The notes beneath the pieces are model-generated. The model was given only the letters and a program-made list of their open reading frames with translations. It ran no database searches and was not told the DNA's origin. A stretch of 64,000 bases of DNA from Chitinophagaceae bacterium (GTDB lineage Bacteria; Bacteroidota; Bacteroidia; Chitinophagales; Chitinophagaceae): positions 91,024 to 155,023 of the forward strand of contig JADBXP010000017.1 in NCBI GenBank assembly GCA_020403455.1. Direction: 5' to 3'. Positions 36,619 through 45,735 of this stretch are shown piece after piece. The stretch's first letter is position 1. Each line of letters starts with the position of its first letter. The position numbers and the translations under genes were made by a program.

Positions 36619-38070
36619 TTACTTACTTTTATTAAGCATTGATTTTAAACTGCTGAAAGTGTTTTTTGAAATAATCCTGTATGCAACTCCTCTCTCAATA
36701 AAAAGGCCCACTGAAACTAATTTGACTACAAATCTCAAAACATAAGATGTTTGAAAATGCCTCATTAAAATTAGTGTCATACTTGACACAATAAAAATTA
36801 AGGTAATTGCTAAGATTTTATCGCTCTCCCACTCAATATAAAAACTTTTCTGGCTAACATAAAAATAAACTGCTCCCCATATTATCCCTGATAGTAAAGA
36901 ACCCCATGCAACTCCAATTGGCCCCCAAATTTTCGCAAAAGGAATACCAATAACAATATTTAGAATGATAGAAAAAACAAAAAGTACAGATGATAACCAT
37001 GTTTTTTTTGAATAAATCAGTTGAGGATGTTTAGAAAAAAAATAAGAAGAATATAATATTGAAAATATACTGGTAATATTGATTGCATCATGATAATCAG
37101 TAGGGAAAAGTATGATTATTATCTCTTCAGAAAAAAGTGCAACGAGCATCCCTACAAAGATAGATACATAATAAAATGGCGTAAGGTAAGTTCCTATTGA
37201 TTTACCTGCAGATTTCTCTTCCATGTCAAACATGCGCGAATATACTTGCGGGGAAAAAACATTCTGAATAGCAGTCATAAAGGTGAAAGTAACATTGGCT
37301 ATTTTTTGAGCAATATTATATATACCTACGCCACCAATACTACTTAGCAAGCCAATTAAATATTTATCCAACTGACTGTTTAGAACACCAAAAAATATTT
37401 TGGGTGTCAAAGGCAAGCTTAGTTTTAAAGTAGATTTCAAAGCATTAAAATCAAAAGTTATAGAATGCTTTTTTGTAAATCGAATTAACAATAACGTTAA
37501 AACAAAAGTAGCCGAAACTAATTGCCCCAAAATTAAACCATAAACCTGTAGCCTAAATATGAATACGAATAGCAAAGAGAAAACTGTGGTAAGCACAGTT
37601 TCATCAATTGAATAGAAGACATATGATTTAGCTTCTTCCGCATTTTTAAAATACGATAAAAAATAAACCTTAAACCCTGAAATAGCAGTTGCACCATATG
37701 CCAATATTAATAAATTTTCATAACCACGAATATGGAACAGATTTTTTAATAAAAAACCTTCTACTAATGCTGTAATAGAGGTAAAAAGAAGAGAGACGAT
37801 AACTACAAATGACAGTATCGAATATAGAAGAGCAGTTCGTTTAACTATCTCGTTAGATTCAAAGTAATTTCTTTCGAAACCAGCAATTAGACCAAAATTT
37901 GCTATCCCATTAATAAAAATTGCATATACCTGTGACAATGAAAATATACCATACTCGTCTGTAGATAATTGTCTCGTAAATAGAGGTAATGTTATTATAG
38001 GTATTAGATTGCCCACAATAACAGGCAACATATAAAAAAATGAATTTTTGAGTGTTTTTGAGGCAGCCAA
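36619..38070 (-). CDS. wzx: Wzx-type polysaccharide flippase (system B)
   Basis: This 483-residue polytopic protein of the MOP family has KTLKNSFFYMLPVIVGNLI at the N-terminus, LPLFTRQLSTDEYGIFSL as the first loop motif, and about twelve to fourteen helices. It should flip the system B repeat unit. The start is a TTG (38068-38070), which gives the normal family N-terminus; the first ATG would cut into helix 1. It is AT-rich and unrelated in detail to the system A flippase. Confidence 0.9.
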   Translation of the reverse strand: MAASKTLKNSFFYMLPVIVGNLIPIITLPLFTRQLSTDEYGIFSLSQVYAIFINGIANFGLIAGFERNYFESNEIVKRTALLYSILSFVVIVSLLFTSITALVEGFLLKNLFHIRGYENLLILAYGATAISGFKVYFLSYFKNAEEAKSYVFYSIDETVLTTVFSLLFVFIFRLQVYGLILGQLVSATFVLTLLLIRFTKKHSITFDFNALKSTLKLSLPLTPKIFFGVLNSQLDKYLIGLLSSIGGVGIYNIAQKIANVTFTFMTAIQNVFSPQVYSRMFDMEEKSAGKSIGTYLTPFYYVSIFVGMLVALFSEEIIIILFPTDYHDAINITSIFSILYSSYFFSKHPQLIYSKKTWLSSVLFVFSIILNIVIGIPFAKIWGPIGVAWGSLLSGIIWGAVYFYVSQKSFYIEWESDKILAITLIFIVSSMTLILMRHFQTSYVLRFVVKLVSVGLFIERGVAYRIISKNTFSSLKSMLNKSK

Positions 38071-38083
38071 TGTGTATGTTTAG

Positions 38084-38797
38084 TTATTCAATAGATCTTA
38101 CTAAATAAAATGCTTCAGCATACTCAACACCACAAGTTACACCCCACATTTTGGCTCTGTTCCTAATTGCTTCAGGAGAACGAGGATGGGGATATTCTCT
38201 TTTTTCAAACTCATATGACTCCATTGCCTGAATCTTTGCTTCAAGATTTGGTTCATTAAAAGAAAAGAAAAGATTCGGGATAAAATGTCTTGGATCATTA
38301 CTTGCTCGCCATTCAGTACCTGAAAAAGTTTCAAAACAGATAATCGTTTTAACAGTCTCATTTTTTAGGGGCCGACAGGCTGTAATGGTAGCTTCAAATG
38401 TTCTCTGATGATCGATATTAACATCCCCACCATGATGGGTAAAAATAATATCCGGATTAAAAGCTTTTTTTTCCTTCTCAATAACTTTAACTATATCTAA
38501 CAATGCAACTGTATCAAATCGATTATCTGGAAAATCATATATTGCTAAAGACGTGTACTTTATATGAGCCTGAGCTCTACTTATATTAGCCTTATGTATA
38601 GTTAACTCGGCTTCCCATTGTTCAATATTACGAGTATCAGCTCTTGAAGTAATTCCCTCTCCTAAAATCACTACATGGCTTAAAATATTATAATCTTCAT
38701 TTAATTGATTTAGAAATGCCCCTAAACCTAAAATCTCATCATCTGGATGAGCAACTATTATCATTACTTTTTTATTCCGAAATGCAGACTTATTCAT
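38084..38797 (-). CDS. PIG-L (LmbE) family deacetylase
   Basis: This 237-residue zinc-dependent deacetylase has IVAHPDDEILGLG near the N-terminus (two zinc ligands and the catalytic Asp) and the later HHGGDVNIDHQRTF histidine. The family removes N-acetyl groups from GlcNAc-type sugars, for example in mycothiol and GPI synthesis. In this operon it would deacetylate an amino sugar, freeing a nitrogen that could then carry another acyl group. It lies 13 bp before the flippase gene and 8 bp after a GT2 gene. Confidence 0.9.
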   Translation of the reverse strand: MNKSAFRNKKVMIIVAHPDDEILGLGAFLNQLNEDYNILSHVVILGEGITSRADTRNIEQWEAELTIHKANISRAQAHIKYTSLAIYDFPDNRFDTVALLDIVKVIEKEKKAFNPDIIFTHHGGDVNIDHQRTFEATITACRPLKNETVKTIICFETFSGTEWRASNDPRHFIPNLFFSFNEPNLEAKIQAMESYEFEKREYPHPRSPEAIRNRAKMWGVTCGVEYAEAFYLVRSIE

Positions 38798-38805
38798 AAC
38801 AAAAA

Positions 38806-39711
38806 TTATAAGGTAATTACTTTTTTATTTTTACCGGCAATTATACCTTCCATAATTCCTTTGATAGCTTGTGTATTTCTATACCTTATACTGGTAACTA
38901 AAGTCGAAAGAAACAATCCAATAAATAACCAATACATATCAAACATTGCTAATTGGTATTCTTTTCGTTTCTTATAAAATAAAATATACTCAATTGCCTT
39001 TCTTCGCTGTTTATGAAACTCAGCTTCACGACCTGAAGGACTGAAATAATGAGCTAATCTAACTTTAGTATTAATATAGAGTTGATCAGGATATTGTTCT
39101 GCAACTCTAGTTGAAAACTCAATATCTTCAAGCATATGAAATCCATTTATATAATCAAACTGCACTCTTTTAAAGACTTCAGATTTCCATGCTGATAATC
39201 CTCCAGAAATTGCATTTGATTGTATCAAATCATTTTCAAAAGATGTGTAGTTAGCAAAAATAGAGGGTCGACTGTCCTTATAAATACCAATATGAAAAAA
39301 ATTGTGCAAAAAAAGATACACAAGACTAGACTTTGGTGGATTAGTAACGACACCACAACACCCTACCATTTTATAACACTTGTTAAACCCATTGATTACC
39401 TCTTTGAAATAGTCATTTTCCAAAACGACATCATCCTCTAAAAAACAGATCACATCTCCCTGGGCCACATTTACCCCTTCACTCTTAGCATGAACTAATC
39501 CTTGTATAGTCGGATCATATAAATATTTGAAATTTTTATCAGCCCCTAATAAATCTTGATAGTGTGCTATTTTTTCTGTTTCGAAAGATTCATTACTTTG
39601 ATCAACAATAATTATTTCATCCGGTCTCACTTCTTGACATATGATAGAGTTAAGTGCAGTTTGAAGATCTTTATGTCTATTTTTTGTCGGAATAATAACA
39701 GATAATTTCAT
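38806..39711 (-). CDS. GT2 glycosyltransferase
   Basis: About 301 residues. The GT-A domain shows LSVIIPTKNRHKDL, IIVDQSNESF, the metal-binding LEDDVVLENDYF and GGLSAWKSEVF, with HMLEDIEFSTRVAE as the catalytic-type acidic motif. A hydrophobic stretch near the C-terminus (FDMYWLFIGLFLSTLVTSI) probably anchors it in the membrane. I use the ATG at 39711; a TTG sits one codon earlier. It should add one sugar to the system B repeat. Confidence 0.88.
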   Translation of the reverse strand: MKLSVIIPTKNRHKDLQTALNSIICQEVRPDEIIIVDQSNESFETEKIAHYQDLLGADKNFKYLYDPTIQGLVHAKSEGVNVAQGDVICFLEDDVVLENDYFKEVINGFNKCYKMVGCCGVVTNPPKSSLVYLFLHNFFHIGIYKDSRPSIFANYTSFENDLIQSNAISGGLSAWKSEVFKRVQFDYINGFHMLEDIEFSTRVAEQYPDQLYINTKVRLAHYFSPSGREAEFHKQRRKAIEYILFYKKRKEYQLAMFDMYWLFIGLFLSTLVTSIRYRNTQAIKGIMEGIIAGKNKKVITL

Positions 39712-39721
39712 CAATATATTA

Positions 39722-40828
39722 TTACTTATTTAACTTCTGTACTTGCCTGTACTCGACACCTTTAAATCTAGCTAAATGAAAATTTTCCTTTTGCAAAACC
39801 TCTGTTGCAAAAAAAGAAACCGTGACCCAAAACTGGATAGAAGAAAAGGCTTCATGTATCATGACTGGCATAACAACAACAATTGCAGCTTTAAAAAGAA
39901 CCGATAAGGATCCTGCTTTTTGAAGAAAGAGCGGTATTGTAAACAGAACTATTAATAAAACAAAAAAAAGTAGTGGATTACTAACAAGCATAGATTCTTC
40001 ATTCATACCATTGCTAATTATTCTAACCAAAAAACTTTCAACAAATTCTTCGACATTGAAATTATAGCTAAATGTAAGAGGAAAGTAATAGAGGTAAAAT
40101 AACAAGCCGCAAATACCGCCGAATAAAAAGATAAGAATTCCATTTTTATACCCGATTAAGAAAATACTTATTAGCAGTAAAAAAACAGCTAATGTAGATC
40201 CTAGGAGCATGAGTACAAATCCAAATAAAAAAAAAAGTATCTTATTTTGATAATCCTTATCCATCAATACATAATACCAGAAAAATATACAAAAATTAGA
40301 AATATATGTCGGTGCCGGGAAAAAACCAGATGGTCGTATTTGCGGCAGATAATTAAATTGTGTATCCATGGCCGATGCGAAACTAAATTCTCCTAAAGTT
40401 GCGTCTGCTTCGTTTGAATAATCTTGTAAATAATAGAAGATTTCATGAACCCCAATTAATTGACAAATAATGAAAATAGCATTGATCAAAAAGAAAATAA
40501 TTGCTACCCTCTGAAAAACAGCTTTATAATTATTTGAAAACAAAAATATAAAGTAAAAAAAACAAACATTTTTAACAATTGTCATGGGACTAAATGTGGC
40601 AATTGCTAAAATTGTAGACAGCTGTAGAATTAAATACCCCTTTTTTGTTAAGCGATAAAATGAAAAAAGTAAAATCAATATAATAGCAACAAATATTTGC
40701 AAACTAGCCTTCCCGATTGGATAATCACTAAGTAAATAATTGACAGTAGGGCTTGAAATTGCAAATATGAAAACTATACTGATCAGTACTTCAACAATTC
40801 TATTATTATATGTTTTTTGTGAATTCAA
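39722..40828 (-). CDS. wzy: Wzy-like polysaccharide polymerase (system B)
   Basis: About 368 residues and ten or so membrane helices, with a periplasmic loop around YYLQDYSNEADATLGEFSF. It is poorly conserved, as Wzy proteins are; the call rests on topology and on being the only such protein in system B. I place the start at the TTG at 40826-40828, 4 bp after the stop of the preceding gene. That gives MNSQKTYNNR directly before helix 1. Upstream in-frame starts (ATG at 40903, TTG at 40918) would overlap the previous gene by 71-86 bp. Confidence 0.75.
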   Translation of the reverse strand: MNSQKTYNNRIVEVLISIVFIFAISSPTVNYLLSDYPIGKASLQIFVAIILILLFSFYRLTKKGYLILQLSTILAIATFSPMTIVKNVCFFYFIFLFSNNYKAVFQRVAIIFFLINAIFIICQLIGVHEIFYYLQDYSNEADATLGEFSFASAMDTQFNYLPQIRPSGFFPAPTYISNFCIFFWYYVLMDKDYQNKILFFLFGFVLMLLGSTLAVFLLLISIFLIGYKNGILIFLFGGICGLLFYLYYFPLTFSYNFNVEEFVESFLVRIISNGMNEESMLVSNPLLFFVLLIVLFTIPLFLQKAGSLSVLFKAAIVVVMPVMIHEAFSSIQFWVTVSFFATEVLQKENFHLARFKGVEYRQVQKLNK

Positions 40829-40832
40829 TGTG

Positions 40833-42476
40833 TTATTTCGACTGTAATTGTTTTGTAAGCCATTCTTCCAATTCAATAGGACCTGAAATAACAGGAATGC
40901 CATATGCGGCAGGGTCAAGTTTGTCTATATGTCCAGTAGGATCATAATATATAGATGGTTTATTTAGCATCTTACCAATTAAGGCGGTTGAAGTAAATGG
41001 AAATGAAATAATACAATGAGAAGCCTTACTTACACATTCAGCACTAAAGTCAGAATCGATAATGACCACCCCACTTTCATTAGCTAATTCCTGTAACTTA
41101 ATTCGATACTTATAATGTGACATTTTTCCTATATTCCGCTTGCCCTTATAAACCATTGTAGAATTTGTTCTTTTAATAATACGAAATATATCATCCAGAA
41201 ACTGATTAGTTATTTTTGGAACATAATACTCAAGAGGTTCACAAAGAAGTTGATATTTATAATCTCTTTGTGGTTGAACATCAAAGATGGCTACAGATCT
41301 ATGAGGCAGATTAAGCCCCTGATTAATAAAACTATTACCTGTCAATATGGGACCAACAATTTCAATATTAGCATCAAAAGATGTAACTCTTTTTATAAAA
41401 TTATACTGTTCTTTATTCCATACCCAATAGTTAGACCAATTCATTATTGACCACTTCAAATTGGTTCTTTTTCTTCTTGAGTCTAAAACAATACTTTCAT
41501 TGTTTGTAGAATAGAAATACAAGATAGATTTTACTCCTTTAGCTTCCACAATATATGTCCAAAGGGGCCTATACACAAATTTGGAGTGATCAAATAAAAT
41601 AAAATCGGGCAATGCGTCTCTAGGAATTATAGAATAAAAGGTGGCTAAAATAAGTTCTCGTAATAGAAGTGCATCTTGCCACTTACCTATTATCAATTTA
41701 GTTAATGATTGAAAAATCAAAAAACATGATCGGATAAAAAAAGTAAAAAGTTGTTTACTGCTTGGACGTTTCTTAATCGGAGTAAATGAATATTCAAATT
41801 GGACATGATTTGACTCTTGGTTAAATAGATGCTTATTATCATGTAATATCAAAGACTTTTGTGGATTAATTTTCAATACTTTGGTAATAATATTTGTAGT
41901 ATTATCTTCGTATGATAGAAAATCTTTAGCTGATAGGTCTTTTAAAAAATAAATTTGAGTAGTATCGTTAGATATAATTTTATTTTTAAAAAAAAGAAGC
42001 TCAAAAAAAAATTTAAAAAAGAAAATTATTCCATATGACCAAAAAAAGAATACTGATGAAATCCAAAGAAGTGTTGAAGAAAATTTATTTACAAAAAAGC
42101 CATTATTTTCAATAACTTTTTGCCATAAAAATGGCATCGGGTAAGTGAGCGAATTGTACCCTCTCCCTAAAGAGGTAAGTAGAGCTTTTGTGAGCCCAAG
42201 ATATGGATTAGAAACGGAAATTCTATGTCCAAAATTATGCATGATAAATTGTCGGACTGAAAGCTCATAAGAAAAATAATGTATTTCTTTGAAAATTTTC
42301 TTGGAAGCAGTATCCATGAATAATTTTGTCGTAGAAAGATCATCTTTAAGAGATTCTATACAATGTAGCCTTCCATTTTCTTGTAACTTTTTGTACCCCC
42401 TCATTACGTGTAAGGCTCGTCGTCTGATAATTTTACGAAGAATAGACAAATATTTATTTTTAAAAAGGGAAAACAA
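40833..42476 (-). CDS. Polysaccharide biosynthesis protein with PFTS motif, probable glycosyltransferase
   Basis: 547 residues. The C-terminal third contains CIISFPFTSTALIGKMLNKPSIYYDPTG, which includes the PFTS motif that names a family of carbohydrate-biosynthesis proteins of unknown reaction. Before it lie VAIFDVQPQRDY, a long helical region and MVYKGKRNIGK, compatible with a GT-B donor domain. A hydrophobic stretch (LLWISSVFFFWSYGIIFFFKFFF) near residue 145 suggests membrane association. The start is TTG at 42476; the first ATG would remove about 24 residues. It is extremely AT-rich with several A8-A9 runs. The exact role is unknown. Confidence 0.8.
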   Translation of the reverse strand: MFSLFKNKYLSILRKIIRRRALHVMRGYKKLQENGRLHCIESLKDDLSTTKLFMDTASKKIFKEIHYFSYELSVRQFIMHNFGHRISVSNPYLGLTKALLTSLGRGYNSLTYPMPFLWQKVIENNGFFVNKFSSTLLWISSVFFFWSYGIIFFFKFFFELLFFKNKIISNDTTQIYFLKDLSAKDFLSYEDNTTNIITKVLKINPQKSLILHDNKHLFNQESNHVQFEYSFTPIKKRPSSKQLFTFFIRSCFLIFQSLTKLIIGKWQDALLLRELILATFYSIIPRDALPDFILFDHSKFVYRPLWTYIVEAKGVKSILYFYSTNNESIVLDSRRKRTNLKWSIMNWSNYWVWNKEQYNFIKRVTSFDANIEIVGPILTGNSFINQGLNLPHRSVAIFDVQPQRDYKYQLLCEPLEYYVPKITNQFLDDIFRIIKRTNSTMVYKGKRNIGKMSHYKYRIKLQELANESGVVIIDSDFSAECVSKASHCIISFPFTSTALIGKMLNKPSIYYDPTGHIDKLDPAAYGIPVISGPIELEEWLTKQLQSK

Positions 42477-42580
42477 TTAGTATTAAAGTTGCATGTTATA
42501 AAACTGATTATTAGCTTTTTCAAATAAAATTGAAATTCTATCTAAAATATTTTCTAAAATTCGAAATGTATTATTTTGAA

Positions 42581-43050
42581 TCAGATTATTGTATTATTTT
42601 CTAATTCCCATTGTACTTTACAGGCTTCGATTCCCAAACGAACTATAATAATGATTTTGGGCATCATATATTCTAGTTCTGTTACACCCCACTTTAGTTG
42701 CAGCAATTCGAAAACTTTTTGAGTAGGAAGCTTGGTGTGCCACGGTCTAAGAGTCCAATAAAAGGCATTGTCTAATGATTTAAGTTGCAAAGCATCACTG
42801 GAGGGAATTAGGATAATAGTAATATCATTAGGAAATAAAAAAATATATACTTTTTTAAAAAATTCGGATGAAATTGATGTTCAAATAAGAACATACTTAA
42901 AACAATATTTAAGTTATCATCGGTAGTTGCGTCAGGATACTATTCACAATATATCTCAACACACCTGACCTCATTTCTATAAATTTCAGGAACTGATTTA
43001 AGAAAAATATTAACAGCATTTGTAGCGGAAACTCCACATATTAAGCTAAA
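42581..43050 (-). pseudogene. Probable decayed gene of unknown function
   Basis: The 725-bp gap between two genes holds minus-strand coding-like sequence. From about 43045 one frame reads GVSATNAVNIFLKSVPEIY, meets TAG at 42940-42942, and continues with DDNLNIVLSMFLFEHQFHP. A one-base shift near 42845-42860 then leads into a second open piece (DALQLKSLDNAFYWTL, VFELLQLKWGVTELEYMM) ending at 42581. I recognise no family. The rest of the gap (42477-42580 and 43051-43201) shows nothing I can name. Confidence 0.35.
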
Positions 43051-43201
43051 ACAAAAAGGGAAAGTGGGCAATGCTCATACTCCAGTTCGTAGATTCAGTA
43101 ATTAGTTTATTTATTGTTACGCCAATACACAGAATAACATCATTTGAGTTTGCGATTTGAATAATAGTTTTTTATTTTTCAATAGATCATTTTTCATACC
43201 T

Positions 43202-43924
43202 CTATGGATTTTTTCTTATTATATTAGGGCAAGAATTTTCTTCAAAATCATCTAAACTTCTGACTAAACCATCTGAATTCACCATCGCCATTTGATCAAT
43301 ACATAGCGAAGTAATTGGCTGATTAGCAAGAAAACACGCCCCAGTGTCTATTCCAATCTTTGATTTTGAAACATATGGGGCAAAAAAAGCTGTATGTCCA
43401 AAAATTATTCGATACTTCATCATGAAAAGTTCTTCATGACTTATAAAACTAAAGCGATTAAAAAGCAGATTTTCCACAGGAATGTCTTCAATTTCAGTAT
43501 AAAAGTCCTCAGGTTTGATTCCGCTGTGTACGGCAATAAAATTAGCTGTCTTCCAAAACGGTTTTAAGCTTGAAAAAAAGTCTCCATATTCAGACATAAG
43601 CTTTTTTTTTCCTTCATCAAAATCAGTTAAACTGAGGGACTTTAATGTAGTAATTCCGCCATATTTTGCTAAATATTCCTGTGTTTTTAAGTCGCCTGGT
43701 TGCAGGTTCATCCAGTAGTATTCATGATTACCTATTAAGAAAGTGCATTCAATATTCTGACTTAGATTGATAATGAAATCTAGTACTGCTTTAGGATTAT
43801 CACCTTTATCCAGATAATCACCAATAAAAATTAGCTCTGGATTCCTTTCACGAAGAGTTATATGACTGATTAACAATTTAAGTTTACGAATTTCACCATG
43901 TACGTCACTAATTACATACCTCAT
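43202..43924 (-). CDS. Metallophosphoesterase, PPP-type
   Basis: This 240-residue calcineurin-like phosphoesterase has YVISDVHGE, FIGDYLDKGDN and LIGNHEYYWM, the three N-terminal metal-binding blocks of lambda-type Ser/Thr phosphatases, then IIFGHTAFF and GIDTGACF with later ligands. Such enzymes can dephosphorylate proteins or small phosphate esters. It ends the pseudaminic-acid module and overlaps the preceding SDR gene by ATGA, so it probably acts on an intermediate or regulates the module. The 725-bp degraded gap follows it. Confidence 0.88.
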   Translation of the reverse strand: MRYVISDVHGEIRKLKLLISHITLRERNPELIFIGDYLDKGDNPKAVLDFIINLSQNIECTFLIGNHEYYWMNLQPGDLKTQEYLAKYGGITTLKSLSLTDFDEGKKKLMSEYGDFFSSLKPFWKTANFIAVHSGIKPEDFYTEIEDIPVENLLFNRFSFISHEELFMMKYRIIFGHTAFFAPYVSKSKIGIDTGACFLANQPITSLCIDQMAMVNSDGLVRSLDDFEENSCPNIIRKNP

Positions 43925-44802
43925 AAACTCGCAATATATTCTTTGAGCTTGCCGAAATAATCCTCTTTAACCGGAATTGTTTCTTTCAATTTACTATTTG
44001 AAAGATAGAATGATTGGTATCCCCTTTTTAATTCTGTTATATCTACTGTTTGGTTATTAGTCTCGTTTTTTATAAATTGAAATGTTTCATAAAAATCAGT
44101 CTCCATCCCATAGCAAACATTAAACTCCTCGTACTTCAGTTTCCACTTATAAGTTTTGATGAAACTAGTTAGCATTTCACACAAATCATCAATATGTATA
44201 GTTTCCCAATAAACCAAAGCATTAGTAGATAGCTGAAGAGGAAGTCTATTCTTCATATGCCACACAGTATTATAGATAAATCCACTTTTTTTATCTCCTC
44301 CATATATACCTGGCAAACGTAATATAACACTGCCGATATCAGAACTACTTACTAAAAACCTGGTTAAGCACTCACCGATATATTTGCTCAGCCCATAAGT
44401 GCTTACTGGCCCAATCCTATCAAACTCTCTAACTGGTAACTGTTCAGGTGGAGCATAAACGGTCATAGAGGAAATATAAACTATTTTTGAAGTCAGTTCA
44501 TGACTTTTAACATATTGTAAAAACGTGCCATAACCTGTGGTATTTACTGTTAAATCCGGATGACTTAGATCGGTCGAAGTTATACAGTTTAGCTTTGCTG
44601 CAAGAATCACAATGAGATCGAACTTTGAGAAATTTAGTGAATTGTAACTTTCCGAATCTTCAAAATCTATCAGAAAATAGTTTTCCTGATTGGACTTGCG
44701 CGAACCGCTAATAAAAATTTCCAAGCCTGATTTTTCTAAGTAAACACTTAGGTGTCTGCCCAAGTAACCGGTACCGCCAACAAGTAAAATGTTTTTAAGC
44801 AT
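43921..44802 (-). CDS. NAD-dependent epimerase/dehydratase (extended SDR)
   Basis: About 293 residues. The start is the ATG at 44802 (MLKNILLVGGTGYLGRHL), overlapping the ATP-grasp gene by 8 bp; an upstream in-frame extension only reads into that gene. The catalytic YGLSK pair and the ISSMTVYAPPEQ serine region are present. A small, short-tailed epimerase or reductase acting on a nucleotide sugar or a related compound is likely. Its coupling to an ATP-grasp gene on one side and a phosphatase gene on the other suggests the three work on one modification. Confidence 0.88.
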   Translation of the reverse strand: MLKNILLVGGTGYLGRHLSVYLEKSGLEIFISGSRKSNQENYFLIDFEDSESYNSLNFSKFDLIVILAAKLNCITSTDLSHPDLTVNTTGYGTFLQYVKSHELTSKIVYISSMTVYAPPEQLPVREFDRIGPVSTYGLSKYIGECLTRFLVSSSDIGSVILRLPGIYGGDKKSGFIYNTVWHMKNRLPLQLSTNALVYWETIHIDDLCEMLTSFIKTYKWKLKYEEFNVCYGMETDFYETFQFIKNETNNQTVDITELKRGYQSFYLSNSKLKETIPVKEDYFGKLKEYIASL

Positions 44803-45733
44803 GATAGAAGATATTGTCCCATCGTCTGTGTAAATACATGTTTTCAATAGGGGTTTTATACATATCTCGATAGTCCTTGTCTAAATAATTAAGATAAGCA
44901 CGAAACGGATCTGCTCCCCCTTCAATTTCCATTATTGTTGTTGTGGAAAATCTAGGGTTAATTTCAAATATTTTGATATCACCCGAAGGTGTCATGATCA
45001 GTTGCACATTAAAAGGTCCACAAGGCATAAGTTCTTCAACAATTTTCTTCACTACAAGGTCGATAGCAAGATTATTTTCAGTTATAGCAATTTGAGTAAT
45101 GCCCTTTTTCTTAATTATTCTTTTACTGCTGATACTCAAAAGATCGTTTCGGTTATTTGTTAGGGCGCCAACTGTATATTCAACACCATTGAGAAGCGGT
45201 TGGATTAACACCTCAGAGGGTGTATATCCTTCAAGTCTATAATAGGCATCTAACTGCTCCTGATTATTAATTTTCATAATTCCACGACTGCCACGTCCCG
45301 AAATTGGTTTTATAAATATGGGGAATCCAAGCTCAGAACGATATTGGTCTCCTGTATATGAGATTACCTCCGAGATACCTGCGTCTTTCAACTTTTTCAT
45401 CAACGCAAACTTATTCAAACAAAGTTCTGAAAAATTCGCAGTTGGACTAATAACTTTTACGTCCCGAAAGCCCTCAATATTTCTCTTAGCCTCCACAATT
45501 TCCTCGTCAATAAGTGGAATATAGAAATCTATTTTAAATTTCTCAATTAGGGCCTTTATCAGGGGCCAATAACGTTCGTCAGAAATCAAAGGACTGACAT
45601 GTAGATTCAGGTTCGGATACAAAAACTTTAACTGCGAATCAGCATCAACATAATGTATTTCATAATCTACTTTGAGACTATCGTGAAGATAAGGAAATAG
45701 GGATCCTCCCAAGCCCGATATAAGAAGTTTCAT
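44795..45733 (-). CDS. ATP-grasp ligase (CarB/PylC-like)
   Basis: About 312 residues, starting at the ATG at 45733 (MKLLISGLGGSLFPYL), 2 bp after the pseI stop. It has a pre-ATP-grasp domain, FPIFIKPISGRGSRGI as the nucleotide-binding loop, EVLIQPLLNGVEYTVG, FNVQLIMTPSGDIKIFEINPR with the metal ligands, and STTTIMEIEGGADP. The family joins a carboxylate to an amine through an acyl phosphate. Related genes occur in nonulosonate clusters. It could attach an amino acid or other acid to an amino group of the sugar. Confidence 0.88.
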   Translation of the reverse strand: MKLLISGLGGSLFPYLHDSLKVDYEIHYVDADSQLKFLYPNLNLHVSPLISDERYWPLIKALIEKFKIDFYIPLIDEEIVEAKRNIEGFRDVKVISPTANFSELCLNKFALMKKLKDAGISEVISYTGDQYRSELGFPIFIKPISGRGSRGIMKINNQEQLDAYYRLEGYTPSEVLIQPLLNGVEYTVGALTNNRNDLLSISSKRIIKKKGITQIAITENNLAIDLVVKKIVEELMPCGPFNVQLIMTPSGDIKIFEINPRFSTTTIMEIEGGADPFRAYLNYLDKDYRDMYKTPIENMYLHRRWDNIFYHA

Positions 45734-45735
45734 AA

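Noticed and set aside
41980..42030. A8-A9 runs in the PFTS gene as phase-variation tracts
   Set aside because: Runs of this length are expected in DNA this AT-rich; only the G9 tracts and the A11 run stand out.
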